Shown here in pieces: positions 57,566-64,000 of a stretch of 64,000 nucleotides of DNA. Source of the DNA: JANQOH01 sp965243325 (GTDB lineage Bacteria; Pseudomonadota; Alphaproteobacteria; UBA7887); NCBI GenBank assembly GCA_965243325.1, contig CBDEUQ010000003.1, positions 2,046,001 to 2,110,000 on the forward strand, given 5' to 3'. Position 1 is the stretch's first letter; each line of letters begins with the position of its first letter. The translations under genes and the position numbers were made by a program. The notes below the pieces were generated by a model that saw only the letters and a program-made list of their open reading frames with translations, did not search any database and was not told the origin of the DNA.

Positions 57566-60500
57566 ATGTCGCTTGCCGTGTCGGCCGTTTCGGAACGCAT
57601 CTGGGACCTCAAATACCGCCTGAAGCGGGCCGACGGGACGCCGGTCGACGGCGCCATCGACGATAGCTGGCGCCGCGTGGCGCGGGCGCTGGCGGCGCCG
57701 GAGGCCGAGCCGGCGCGCTGGGAGGAAGCGTTCGCGGCGGCGCTCGACGACTACCGTTTCCTGCCCGCCGGGAGAATCCTTGCCGGCGCCGGCTCCGACC
57801 ACCGCGTCACGCTGTTCAACTGCTTCGTGATGGGCCGGCTCGCCGACGACATGGCGGGAATCTTCGACGGCCTCAGGGATTCGGCGCTGACCATGCAGCA
57901 CGGCGGCGGCATCGGCGTCGATTTTTCGACCCTTCGCCCGCAGGGCGCGCGCGTGCAGGGCGTCGGCGCCGATGCGTCGGGGCCGGTGTCGTTCATGCGG
58001 GTGTGGGACGCCATGTGCCGCACGATCATGAGCGCCGGCCACCGTCGCGGCGCCATGATGGCGACGCTGGCGTGCGACCACCCGGACATCGAGACCTTCA
58101 TCGACGCCAAGCGCGAAGCGGGCGAGCTGCGCATGTTCAACCTGTCGGTGCTGGTGAGCGACGCGTTCATGGACGCGGTGCGCCAGGGCGCCATGTGGCC
58201 GCTCCAGTTCGCCGGCACCGTCCATCGCGAGGTGCCGGCGCGCGACCTGTGGCAGCGGATCATGCGCGCGACCCACGACGCCGCCGAACCGGGCGTGATC
58301 TTCATCGACCGCATCAACGCACGTAACAACCTCGCCTACTGCGAGACCATCCACGCCACCAACCCCTGCGTCACTGCCGATACCTGGGTGCACACCGGCG
58401 ACGGGCCGCGGCAAGTATGCGATCTGGTCGGCCGCCGATTCATGGCGCGGGTAGACGGGCGGGATGTCGAGACCGGTCCGTCCGGTTTCTTCCCGACGGG
58501 CCGCAAACCGGTGCTCGCGGTGCGGACGCGGGAGGGTCATTGCCTGCGCCTGACCGCCGATCATCGGGTGCTGACCGCCGGCAGCCGCACCCGGTACCGG
58601 ATCGACAGGGTGTGGAAGCCGGCCGGCGATCTGGCGGCGGGCGACATGATCGTCCTGCACAATCATTGCGCCGCGCCCTCCTGGCCCGGCCCGTATTCGC
58701 GGGAGCAGGGCTATCTGATCGGCCTGCTGGTCGGCGATGGCACGCTGAAGGCCGACAAGGCCGTATTGAGCGTCTGGAAGCGCCGCCGCGCGGCCGGCGA
58801 CGGGCGCGCGCCGCCGGATGGGACGGACGGCGTGATGGCGGCGGCGCTGGCCGCGGCGAAGACGCTGCCGCATCGCGCCGACTTCGCAGGTTGGATGCCG
58901 GTCCGGGGCCGCGGCGAGCATCGCCTGTCGCTCGCCGCCGTCAAGGCGCTGGCGCTCGATCTCGGCATGACGCCGGGCAGGAAGACCCTGACGCCGAAGA
59001 TCGAAGTCGCATCCTCCGACTTCGCCGTCGGCTTCCTGCGCGGCTTCTTCGATGCCGACGGCTCCGTGCAGGGAGCGCAGGAAAAGGGAATCAGCATCCG
59101 CCTGTCGCAGAGCGACCCGGAGCGGCTGCGAGTCGTCCAGCGCATGCTGGCCCGGCTCGGCATCATCGCCGCGATCTGTGCCGAGCGCCGCCCGGCCCGG
59201 ACGCGGCCGCTGCCCGACGGCAAGGGCGGCCAGCGGGCGTATCGCACCCGCGCGCAGCATGAACTCGTCATCGCCAACGAGAATGTCGGCCGCTATGCGG
59301 CGCTGATCGGGTTTGCCGATACGGAGAAGCGGGCAAAGCTCGAATTTGCGCTGGAAAACTACAAGCGCCGGCCCAATCGGGAGCGGTTCCTGGCCGTGGT
59401 CGATACGGTCGAGCCGGTTGGCGAAGAAGAGGTGTTCGACGTTCAGGTGCCGGGCGCCAACGCCTTCGATGCCAACGGCCTCCATGTCCACAATTGCGGC
59501 GAGCAGCCGCTGCCGGACTACGGCGCCTGCCTTCTGGGCTCGATCAATCTCGCGCGGCTGGTCCGCGACCCCTTCGACGACACCGCGGCGCTCGATACCG
59601 GTGCGCTGCGGCAGCTCGCCGCCACCGCGGTGCGCATGCTCGACAACGCGATCGACGTGTCGCACTACCCGCTGCCGGCGCAGGCCGAGGAAGCGCGCGC
59701 CAAGCGACGCATCGGCCTCGGCGTCACCGGGCTCGCCGACGCGCTGATCCTGTGCGGCGCGCGCTACGGCAGCGCCCGCGCGGTGCAGTTGACCGAACGC
59801 TGGCTCGGGTGTCTGCGCGACGCGGCGTACCGCGCCTCGGTCGCCCTGGCGCGCGAGAAGGGAGCGTTCCCGCTGTACGAGCGCGACGCCTTCCTCGCCG
59901 GCGAAACCGTCTCCGAGCTTGACGACGAACTGCGCGACGCCATCGCGGCGGACGGGATGCGCAACGGGCTGGTGACGTCCATCGCGCCCACGGGCACGAT
60001 CTCGCTGCTGGCGGACAACGTCTCGTCGGGAATCGAGCCGGTCTACGCCTTCAGTCATCGCCGCACCGTGCTGATGCCGGGCGGAGCGCAGAGCGTCGAG
60101 GTGCGCAATCATGCGCTGCGCCTGTTCCGCGACCGCTTCGGCGAAGACACGCCGCTGCCGCCGGCGTTCGTCGACGTGCAGCATCTGACCCCGTCCGACC
60201 ACCTCGTCATGCAGGCGGCGGCGCAGCGCTACGTCGACAGCGCGATCTCGAAGACCATCAACTGCCCCGAGGCGATCTCGTTCGAGGATTTCGAGACCGT
60301 CTACCGCCGCGCCTGGGAGCTCGGGTGCAAGGGTTGCACCACCTACCGGCCGAACGCCGTGACCGGGGCGGTGCTCGAAGCGGGCGAGGCGGCGGACCAG
60401 GGCGAGCTGCCGTTGGAGACCCTCGCGGGCACCCCCGCCGACCCCTACGACGCCGGTCGCGTCGTCTACATGACCCAGCCGCTCGACCGGCCCGAGGAGC

Positions 60501-60970
60501 TTCCCGGCACCACCTACAAGCTGCGCTGGCCGGAGAGCGATCACGCGATCTACGTCACCATCAACGACATCGTGCGCGACGGCCGCCGGCGGCCGTTCGA
60601 GATTTTCATCAATTCGCGCAACATGGAGCACTACGCCTGGACCGTCGGCCTGATGCGGATGATCAGCGCCGTCTTCCGCCGCGGCGGCGACGTGTCGTTC
60701 GTCGTCGACGAGCTCAAGGCCGTGTTCGACCCGCGCGGCGGCCAGTGGGTGGAGGGCGCCTACGTCCCGTCGTTGCTCGCGGCGATCGGCGAGGTCATCG
60801 AGAAGCACATGGTGGCGATCGGCTTCCTGCAGGAGCCGGACCGGCCGGCGGCGGCCGGCGCGGCGCACGCGGGGCGGGCGCGCGGCTGCAGCCGCTGCGG
60901 CCACCCGACCCTCGTGCGCCAGGAGAACTGCGAAGTGTGTACCCATTGCGGCTTCTCGCGGTGCGATTGA
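57566..60970 (+). CDS. nrdJ: Vitamin B12-dependent (class II) ribonucleotide reductase NrdJ, interrupted by an intein
   Basis: The 1134-residue precursor makes a 758-residue enzyme after removal of a 376-residue intein. The mature protein reduces ribonucleotides with adenosylcobalamin. Extein landmarks are RFLPAGRILAGAGSDHRVTL with the first redox Cys in LFNCFVMG, MQHGGGIGVDFSTLRPQGAR, and the active-site NPCGEQPLPDYGACLLGSIN, where Cys is the thiyl-radical residue and Glu its partner. SIAPTGTISLLADNVSSGIE binds the diphosphate. The C-terminal tail CSRCGHPTLVRQENCEVCTH-CGFSRC is a zinc-ribbon-like cysteine cluster. The intein lies between Pro and the catalytic Cys, so unspliced protein must be inactive. 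Start ATG 57566; an alternative upstream is not needed. Confidence 0.94.
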   Translation: MSLAVSAVSERIWDLKYRLKRADGTPVDGAIDDSWRRVARALAAPEAEPARWEEAFAAALDDYRFLPAGRILAGAGSDHRVTLFNCFVMGRLADDMAGIFDGLRDSALTMQHGGGIGVDFSTLRPQGARVQGVGADASGPVSFMRVWDAMCRTIMSAGHRRGAMMATLACDHPDIETFIDAKREAGELRMFNLSVLVSDAFMDAVRQGAMWPLQFAGTVHREVPARDLWQRIMRATHDAAEPGVIFIDRINARNNLAYCETIHATNPCVTADTWVHTGDGPRQVCDLVGRRFMARVDGRDVETGPSGFFPTGRKPVLAVRTREGHCLRLTADHRVLTAGSRTRYRIDRVWKPAGDLAAGDMIVLHNHCAAPSWPGPYSREQGYLIGLLVGDGTLKADKAVLSVWKRRRAAGDGRAPPDGTDGVMAAALAAAKTLPHRADFAGWMPVRGRGEHRLSLAAVKALALDLGMTPGRKTLTPKIEVASSDFAVGFLRGFFDADGSVQGAQEKGISIRLSQSDPERLRVVQRMLARLGIIAAICAERRPARTRPLPDGKGGQRAYRTRAQHELVIANENVGRYAALIGFADTEKRAKLEFALENYKRRPNRERFLAVVDTVEPVGEEEVFDVQVPGANAFDANGLHVHNCGEQPLPDYGACLLGSINLARLVRDPFDDTAALDTGALRQLAATAVRMLDNAIDVSHYPLPAQAEEARAKRRIGLGVTGLADALILCGARYGSARAVQLTERWLGCLRDAAYRASVALAREKGAFPLYERDAFLAGETVSELDDELRDAIAADGMRNGLVTSIAPTGTISLLADNVSSGIEPVYAFSHRRTVLMPGGAQSVEVRNHALRLFRDRFGEDTPLPPAFVDVQHLTPSDHLVMQAAAQRYVDSAISKTINCPEAISFEDFETVYRRAWELGCKGCTTYRPNAVTGAVLEAGEAADQGELPLETLAGTPADPYDAGRVVYMTQPLDRPEELPGTTYKLRWPESDHAIYVTINDIVRDGRRRPFEIFINSRNMEHYAWTVGLMRMISAVFRRGGDVSFVVDELKAVFDPRGGQWVEGAYVPSLLAAIGEVIEKHMVAIGFLQEPDRPAAAGAAHAGRARGCSRCGHPTLVRQENCEVCTHCGFSRCD
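58367..59494 (+). other. In-frame intein with LAGLIDADG homing-endonuclease domain (in NrdJ)
   Basis: Residues 268-643 of the NrdJ precursor. Block A begins with the nucleophile Cys (CVTADTWVHTGDG). Block B is HCLRLTADHRVLTAG with the Thr-x-x-His pair. The two LAGLIDADG helices are GYLIGLLVGDGTL (about residues 382-394) and VGFLRGFFDADGSVQ (about 488-502), both with their acidic residues. Block F is EEVFDVQVPGANAF, and block G ends LHVHN before the +1 Cys. The length (376) and motifs indicate a full, probably splicing-competent and homing-capable intein. Flanking extein residues are TNP and CGEQ. Confidence 0.95.
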
Positions 60971-61041
60971 AGCGCCGGTACGCGGTTGCTATACACGGCC
61001 GCCGCCAGAGGGCGCCGATCGGCTGACCGGGAGAGACCGAC

Positions 61042-61878
61042 ATGGACGTGGGTGTCTATATTTTCGCCACCGACTACACCATTCGTATGGACGAGCTCGC
61101 GCGCGCGCTCGAGGCGCGGGGTTTCGAGTCGCTGTTCGTGCCCGAGCACACGCACATTCCGACGAGCCGCCGGTCGCCGTTCCCGGGTGGCGGCGATCTG
61201 CCGAAGATGTACTCGCACACGCACGATCCGTTCGTCGCACTGTCGTTTGCCGCCGGCGCCAGCGAGACGCTCAGGCTCGGCACCGGCATCTGCCTGATTC
61301 CGCAGCGCGACCCGATCGTCACCGCCAAGGCCGTGGCGAGCCTCGACTCGCTGTCGGGCGGGCGCTTCGTCCTCGGCATGGGCGGCGGCTGGAACGTCGA
61401 GGAGATGGAGGACCACGGCGCCCGGTACGGCACCCGCTTCCGGATGCTGCGTGAGCGCGTCCTGGCGATGAAGGCGCTGTGGACCGAGGAGGAGGCCGAG
61501 TTCCACGGCGAGTTCGTCGACTTCGATCCCTGCTGGGCCTACCCGAAGCCGGTGCAGAAGCCGCATCCCCCGGTCCTGCTCGGCGGCGAGAGCGACCATA
61601 CGCTGCGCCGGGTGGTCGACTTCTGCGACGGCTGGTTCCCGCGCGGCCGCATGGGCTTCGAGGCGCACGCCCAGATGGCGCGCCTGCGCCGCTTCGCCGA
61701 GGAGGCGGAGCGCGACCCGTCCGAGCTGTCGGTCAGTCTCTTCGGTGCGAAGCCCGACGCGCAGTCGTTCGAGGAATACCAGGACGCCGGCCTCGACCGC
61801 GCCATCGTCGGCCTGCCGTCGAACGATCGCGACGACATCCTCCGCCGCCTCGACGAACACGCGAAGCTGATCGTGTGA
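61042..61878 (+). CDS. LLM-class (luciferase-like) F420/flavin-dependent oxidoreductase
   Basis: This 278-residue (beta-alpha)8 flavin- or F420-dependent enzyme of the luciferase-like superfamily opens VGVYIFATDYTIRMDELARA with the segment SLFVPEHTHIPTSRRSPFPG, followed by LRLGTGICLIPQRDPIVTAK, LSGGRFVLGMGGGWNVEEME and KPHPPVLLGGESDHTLRRVV, which match the TIGR03619-type subgroup as I recall it. ATG 61042 follows GGGAGA. It lies 71 bp after nrdJ and may be co-transcribed. No F420 genes are visible in the window. Substrate unknown. Confidence 0.88.
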   Translation: MDVGVYIFATDYTIRMDELARALEARGFESLFVPEHTHIPTSRRSPFPGGGDLPKMYSHTHDPFVALSFAAGASETLRLGTGICLIPQRDPIVTAKAVASLDSLSGGRFVLGMGGGWNVEEMEDHGARYGTRFRMLRERVLAMKALWTEEEAEFHGEFVDFDPCWAYPKPVQKPHPPVLLGGESDHTLRRVVDFCDGWFPRGRMGFEAHAQMARLRRFAEEAERDPSELSVSLFGAKPDAQSFEEYQDAGLDRAIVGLPSNDRDDILRRLDEHAKLIV

Positions 61879-61957
61879 CGCCCGGCGAGGCTCGCTCGTT
61901 TCCGCGCGGGTCCTGTCGGAGTCTGCGGTATCGGGTTCGGTTACGCCGACCGGCGCC

Positions 61958-63037
61958 TCACGCCGCGCGGGCGCGGTAGCGCGCGGTGTAGTCGACGTAG
62001 ACCGCGCAACCCATCGCGAAGAACGCGCGTTCCTTGTCGTTGACCGGGCGGAATGCTCGCGCCGGCCGACCGGCCCAGATGTGGTCTGCCTCGACCGTCG
62101 TTCCCGGTTCGACGAAGGCGCGGGCGCCCACCACCGCGCCGTCCTTCACCGTCACGCCGTCGCCGACTTCGGCGCCCATGCCGATCAGGCACCCGTCGCC
62201 GACCGTGCACGAGCCCATGCGCACGTTGTGGCCGACCGTCACGTCGCTGCCGATGACGATGGGTCCGGTATCCGCACGCGTCGCGAGAATCGAGTTGTCC
62301 TGCACGTTCGAGCGCGCGCCGACGCTCACCCGCGCGCCGTCGGCGCAGATTGCGGTCGCAAACCAGACGCTCGCGTCTTCGCCGATCTCCACCCTGCCGC
62401 GCACCGCCGCGTTGGCGGCGACGAAGGCGCTCTCCGCGGCCGTCGGCGACCCGCCGGCGAACGTATGGAACGGCCCGGCGCCGGCGCCTGCATACGGCGT
62501 CATGGAAAGCGGCGGCAGCGTAAACGACAGGTACTCGTTTTCCTGGCGCCGCGCGCGCACGGCATCGCGGAAGCTCTCGAAGTCGTCCGGCGCGAGATCG
62601 CGCACCGGCCGGGCCGGATTGCCGGCATACAGCACGCCGCCGTCCAATGTCTTGCCCGGCGGCACGAGCGCGCCGGCGGCAATGACCGCGCGCGGTCCGA
62701 CGACGGACCCGTCCATGACCACGGCGCCGTCGCCCAGTACGCAGTCGTCGGCCAGGGTGCAGGCATGCACCAGCGCGTAGCGGCCGACGGTCGCCCGCAG
62801 CCCGATACGGGCGGGCAGGCGGCTGTCGGAAATGTGCAGGGTCGCGCGTTCGAGCAGGCGGCTTCCGGCGCCGATGTCGATGCGTTCGCCGTCGGCGCGC
62901 AGCACCGCGAGGTCGCCGAGCGCCACGTTCTCACCCAGCGTCGCCCGCCCGATCAGGGTCGCGTCGTGGCCGAACTCCGCGCCGGATCCGACGTGCGGTC
63001 GATAGTGCAGATAGGGAACCAGGCGCGGCGCGGCCAT
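61958..63037 (-). CDS. Tandem gamma-carbonic-anhydrase-like fusion protein (two left-handed beta-helix domains)
   Basis: This 359-residue protein is made of two gamma-carbonic-anhydrase-like (PaaY/YrdA-like) domains, about residues 5-165 and 200-352, joined by a linker containing YLSFTLPPLSMTPYAGAGAG. Usual homologues have one domain of about 180 residues. Aligned with single-domain relatives, the N-terminal domain keeps the first and third zinc-ligand histidines (His68 in ATLHIS, His91 in LVHACT) and has Arg86 at the second; the C-terminal domain keeps only the second (His270 in VTVGHNV) and has Ala252 and Gly275 at the others. In gamma-class enzymes a metal site is built from two histidines of one subunit and one of its neighbour, so a composite site is possible. 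It follows the HugZ-like gene by 15 bp. Confidence 0.9.
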   Translation of the reverse strand: MAAPRLVPYLHYRPHVGSGAEFGHDATLIGRATLGENVALGDLAVLRADGERIDIGAGSRLLERATLHISDSRLPARIGLRATVGRYALVHACTLADDCVLGDGAVVMDGSVVGPRAVIAAGALVPPGKTLDGGVLYAGNPARPVRDLAPDDFESFRDAVRARRQENEYLSFTLPPLSMTPYAGAGAGPFHTFAGGSPTAAESAFVAANAAVRGRVEIGEDASVWFATAICADGARVSVGARSNVQDNSILATRADTGPIVIGSDVTVGHNVRMGSCTVGDGCLIGMGAEVGDGVTVKDGAVVGARAFVEPGTTVEADHIWAGRPARAFRPVNDKERAFFAMGCAVYVDYTARYRARAA

Positions 63038-63052
63038 GCGGTGTGTCCTGTC

Positions 63053-63772
63053 TCAGGCGGCGCGGGCGGCTTGTACCATGGCGATCAGCGCGCGCCGGGC
63101 CTCGTCTGGAGTCGTTACCGGCGCGTCGAACGCGCATCGCGCCACCTCGCCGCGCCGGCGCAGATCGATCCCGTGCGGGTCGATTCCCGTCATGCGCCAG
63201 CCGGCGCGCTCGCTGCCCGTCGCGGCACGCGCGTAAGCGGCGACCGCGTCGGCGTGGTCGTCGTTCATGTGTTCGACGATCTCCGCCTCGGCGCGCGCCA
63301 GCGCCGGCGCCTCGGGCACCGCCAGCGCGGACGCCGCCACGCCGTCGATGGCGCCGAACCCGGCGATGAGATGGGCGCGCAGGACGGCAATGCGCCAGAG
63401 CGAGAAGTCGGCGAACCCGGCATAGCGTTCGGCGCTCGGATGGCGACGGAGAAAACGCGCCATCGCCGCCGGATCGTCCTCGGCCACGGCGCGCCCGAGA
63501 ACGCTCGCCCGCGCGCCGGTCAGCGGATCGTCGAGGCCTGCGGTGCCGTCGTACAGCAAGCTGGCGCGCGGATCGCCGGCGAGATTGGCGGTGTGCACCG
63601 CAAGACGCGAGACGAACAGCAGCGGCGCGCCGTCGAATGCGCTGGCCACGAGGACGAGAGACCCGTAGGGCCAGCTGTCGAAATCGTGCGCCGCGGTCGA
63701 CAGCACTGCGCGGTCCAGACCGCGCATCAGGCGGCGGGCCGTTTCGGCCGGCGGCGCGGGCTGCGTCTCCAT
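63053..63772 (-). CDS. HugZ-like flavin/haem-binding protein (split-barrel plus DUF2470)
   Basis: This 239-residue protein has an N-terminal pyridoxamine-phosphate-oxidase-like split barrel (RAVLSTAAHDFDSWPYGSLV; LLFVSRLAVHTANLAGDPRA) and a C-terminal DUF2470 part (EIVEHMNDDHADAVAAYARA; MTGIDPHGIDLR), the architecture of HugZ-type haem-degrading or haem-utilisation proteins. ATG 63772 was chosen because upstream codons are basic and lie in the promoter gap to the divergent chvI. The gene is upstream of and co-directional with the gamma-carbonic-anhydrase fusion. Adjacency of this family to chvI is common in alphaproteobacteria. True activity (haem oxygenase or flavin reductase) is not determined. 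Confidence 0.85.
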   Translation of the reverse strand: METQPAPPAETARRLMRGLDRAVLSTAAHDFDSWPYGSLVLVASAFDGAPLLFVSRLAVHTANLAGDPRASLLYDGTAGLDDPLTGARASVLGRAVAEDDPAAMARFLRRHPSAERYAGFADFSLWRIAVLRAHLIAGFGAIDGVAASALAVPEAPALARAEAEIVEHMNDDHADAVAAYARAATGSERAGWRMTGIDPHGIDLRRRGEVARCAFDAPVTTPDEARRALIAMVQAARAA

Positions 63773-63879
63773 GACTTCGAACCTACTCCGTCGCCCGGCG
63801 CGGGAAAAGCGCGCCGTCGCGCTCGCATTCGCGTTCGCCCTGCCCATATCGACAACGAGGGGGGCCGGAGGAGACCGCC

Positions 63880-64000
63880 GTGAAACCGCAAATCGCCATC
63901 GTCGACGACGATCGCAACATCCTGACCTCCGTCAGCATCGCGCTCGAGGCGGAGGGGTTCGCGACACGCAGCTTCACCGGCGGCGAGGAGGCGTTGCGCG
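63880..64000 (+). CDS. chvI: ChvI-type response regulator, N-terminal start (partial)
   Basis: Forty codons are visible before the window ends. The start is GTG 63880 behind GGAGGAG. The protein reads KPQIAIVDDDRNILTSVSIA, then LEAEGFATRSF, almost the consensus of alphaproteobacterial ChvI receiver domains, which end this segment with ALEAEGY. ChvI with sensor ChvG controls the response to acid and cell-envelope stress and host association in Rhizobiales and relatives. The phospho-acceptor Asp and DNA-binding domain lie outside the window. It is divergent from the HugZ-like gene (107-bp gap). Confidence 0.88.
   Translation, partial: MKPQIAIVDDDRNILTSVSIALEAEGFATRSFTGGEEALR

Overview
The window is 64 kb of GC-rich (about 70% by eye), gene-dense bacterial DNA. 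It most likely comes from an alphaproteobacterium, probably an environmental or uncultured one. The clues are a ChvI-type response regulator that begins at the right edge, a MarR regulator resembling the alphaproteobacterial LdtR type, an aspartate-type (non-zinc) HemB, a class II (B12-dependent) ribonucleotide reductase, and the joined urt-ure arrangement. No rRNA, tRNA or CRISPR array was recognised.

Layout: (1) 1-7827 is one long plus-strand operon with the end of urtB, then urtC-urtD-urtE and ureD-A-B-C-E-F-G: urea import, hydrolysis and urease maturation. (2) 7903-10699 holds a four-EF-hand exported protein divergent from an OmpR-type regulator/sensor kinase pair whose periplasmic loop carries an Asp/His-rich tract. 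(3) 10703-12813 is a scar region: a beheaded HigB toxin with intact HigA, the tail of an HNH-type protein, and a complete IS256-family element with an 8-bp target duplication. (4) 12854-18897 is 2-hydroxyacid themed: two tandem Ldh2-family dehydrogenases, an unknown beta-rich protein, a wrecked LarA-like gene, a D-2-hydroxyacid dehydrogenase and an FAD oxidoreductase. (5) 18915-31399 carries a RES/Xre toxin-antitoxin locus with a nonsense mutation in the toxin, a penicillin-acylase-family hydrolase, a class III CoA transferase, a YheT-like hydrolase, hemB, a membrane protein, a valine-degradation operon (isobutyryl-CoA dehydrogenase, 3-hydroxyisobutyryl-CoA hydrolase, mmsB) with a MarR regulator, and an apparently intact Phd/PIN toxin-antitoxin pair behind a YefM-like operator. 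(6) 31536-46654 has an acyl-CoA ligase, a large sodium/solute symporter with two small partners, a second CoA transferase, an MscS channel, a collagen-like secreted protein with its lipoprotein partner, a GMC oxidoreductase, a class IV aminotransferase and a NIPSNAP protein. (7) 46728-56268 looks accessory and less GC-rich by eye: a TbpB-like lipoprotein, a TPP enzyme, an ECF sigma / dockerin-bearing membrane protein / secreted protein / VIT-vWA operon, an ankyrin-repeat protein and a transposase remnant. (8) 56269-64000 holds an enolase-superfamily enzyme, an intein-split NrdJ, an LLM-class oxidoreductase, a tandem gamma-carbonic-anhydrase fusion, a HugZ-like protein and the start of chvI.

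The most unusual items are these. The two-domain gamma-carbonic-anhydrase homologue has its three metal-binding histidines divided between its halves. The ECF sigma operon pairs a dockerin-like motif with a VIT-vWA surface protein. A collagen-like/lipoprotein gene pair has no recognised function. The NrdJ intein sits directly before the catalytic cysteine. Two of the three toxin-antitoxin loci have lost the toxin and kept the antitoxin.
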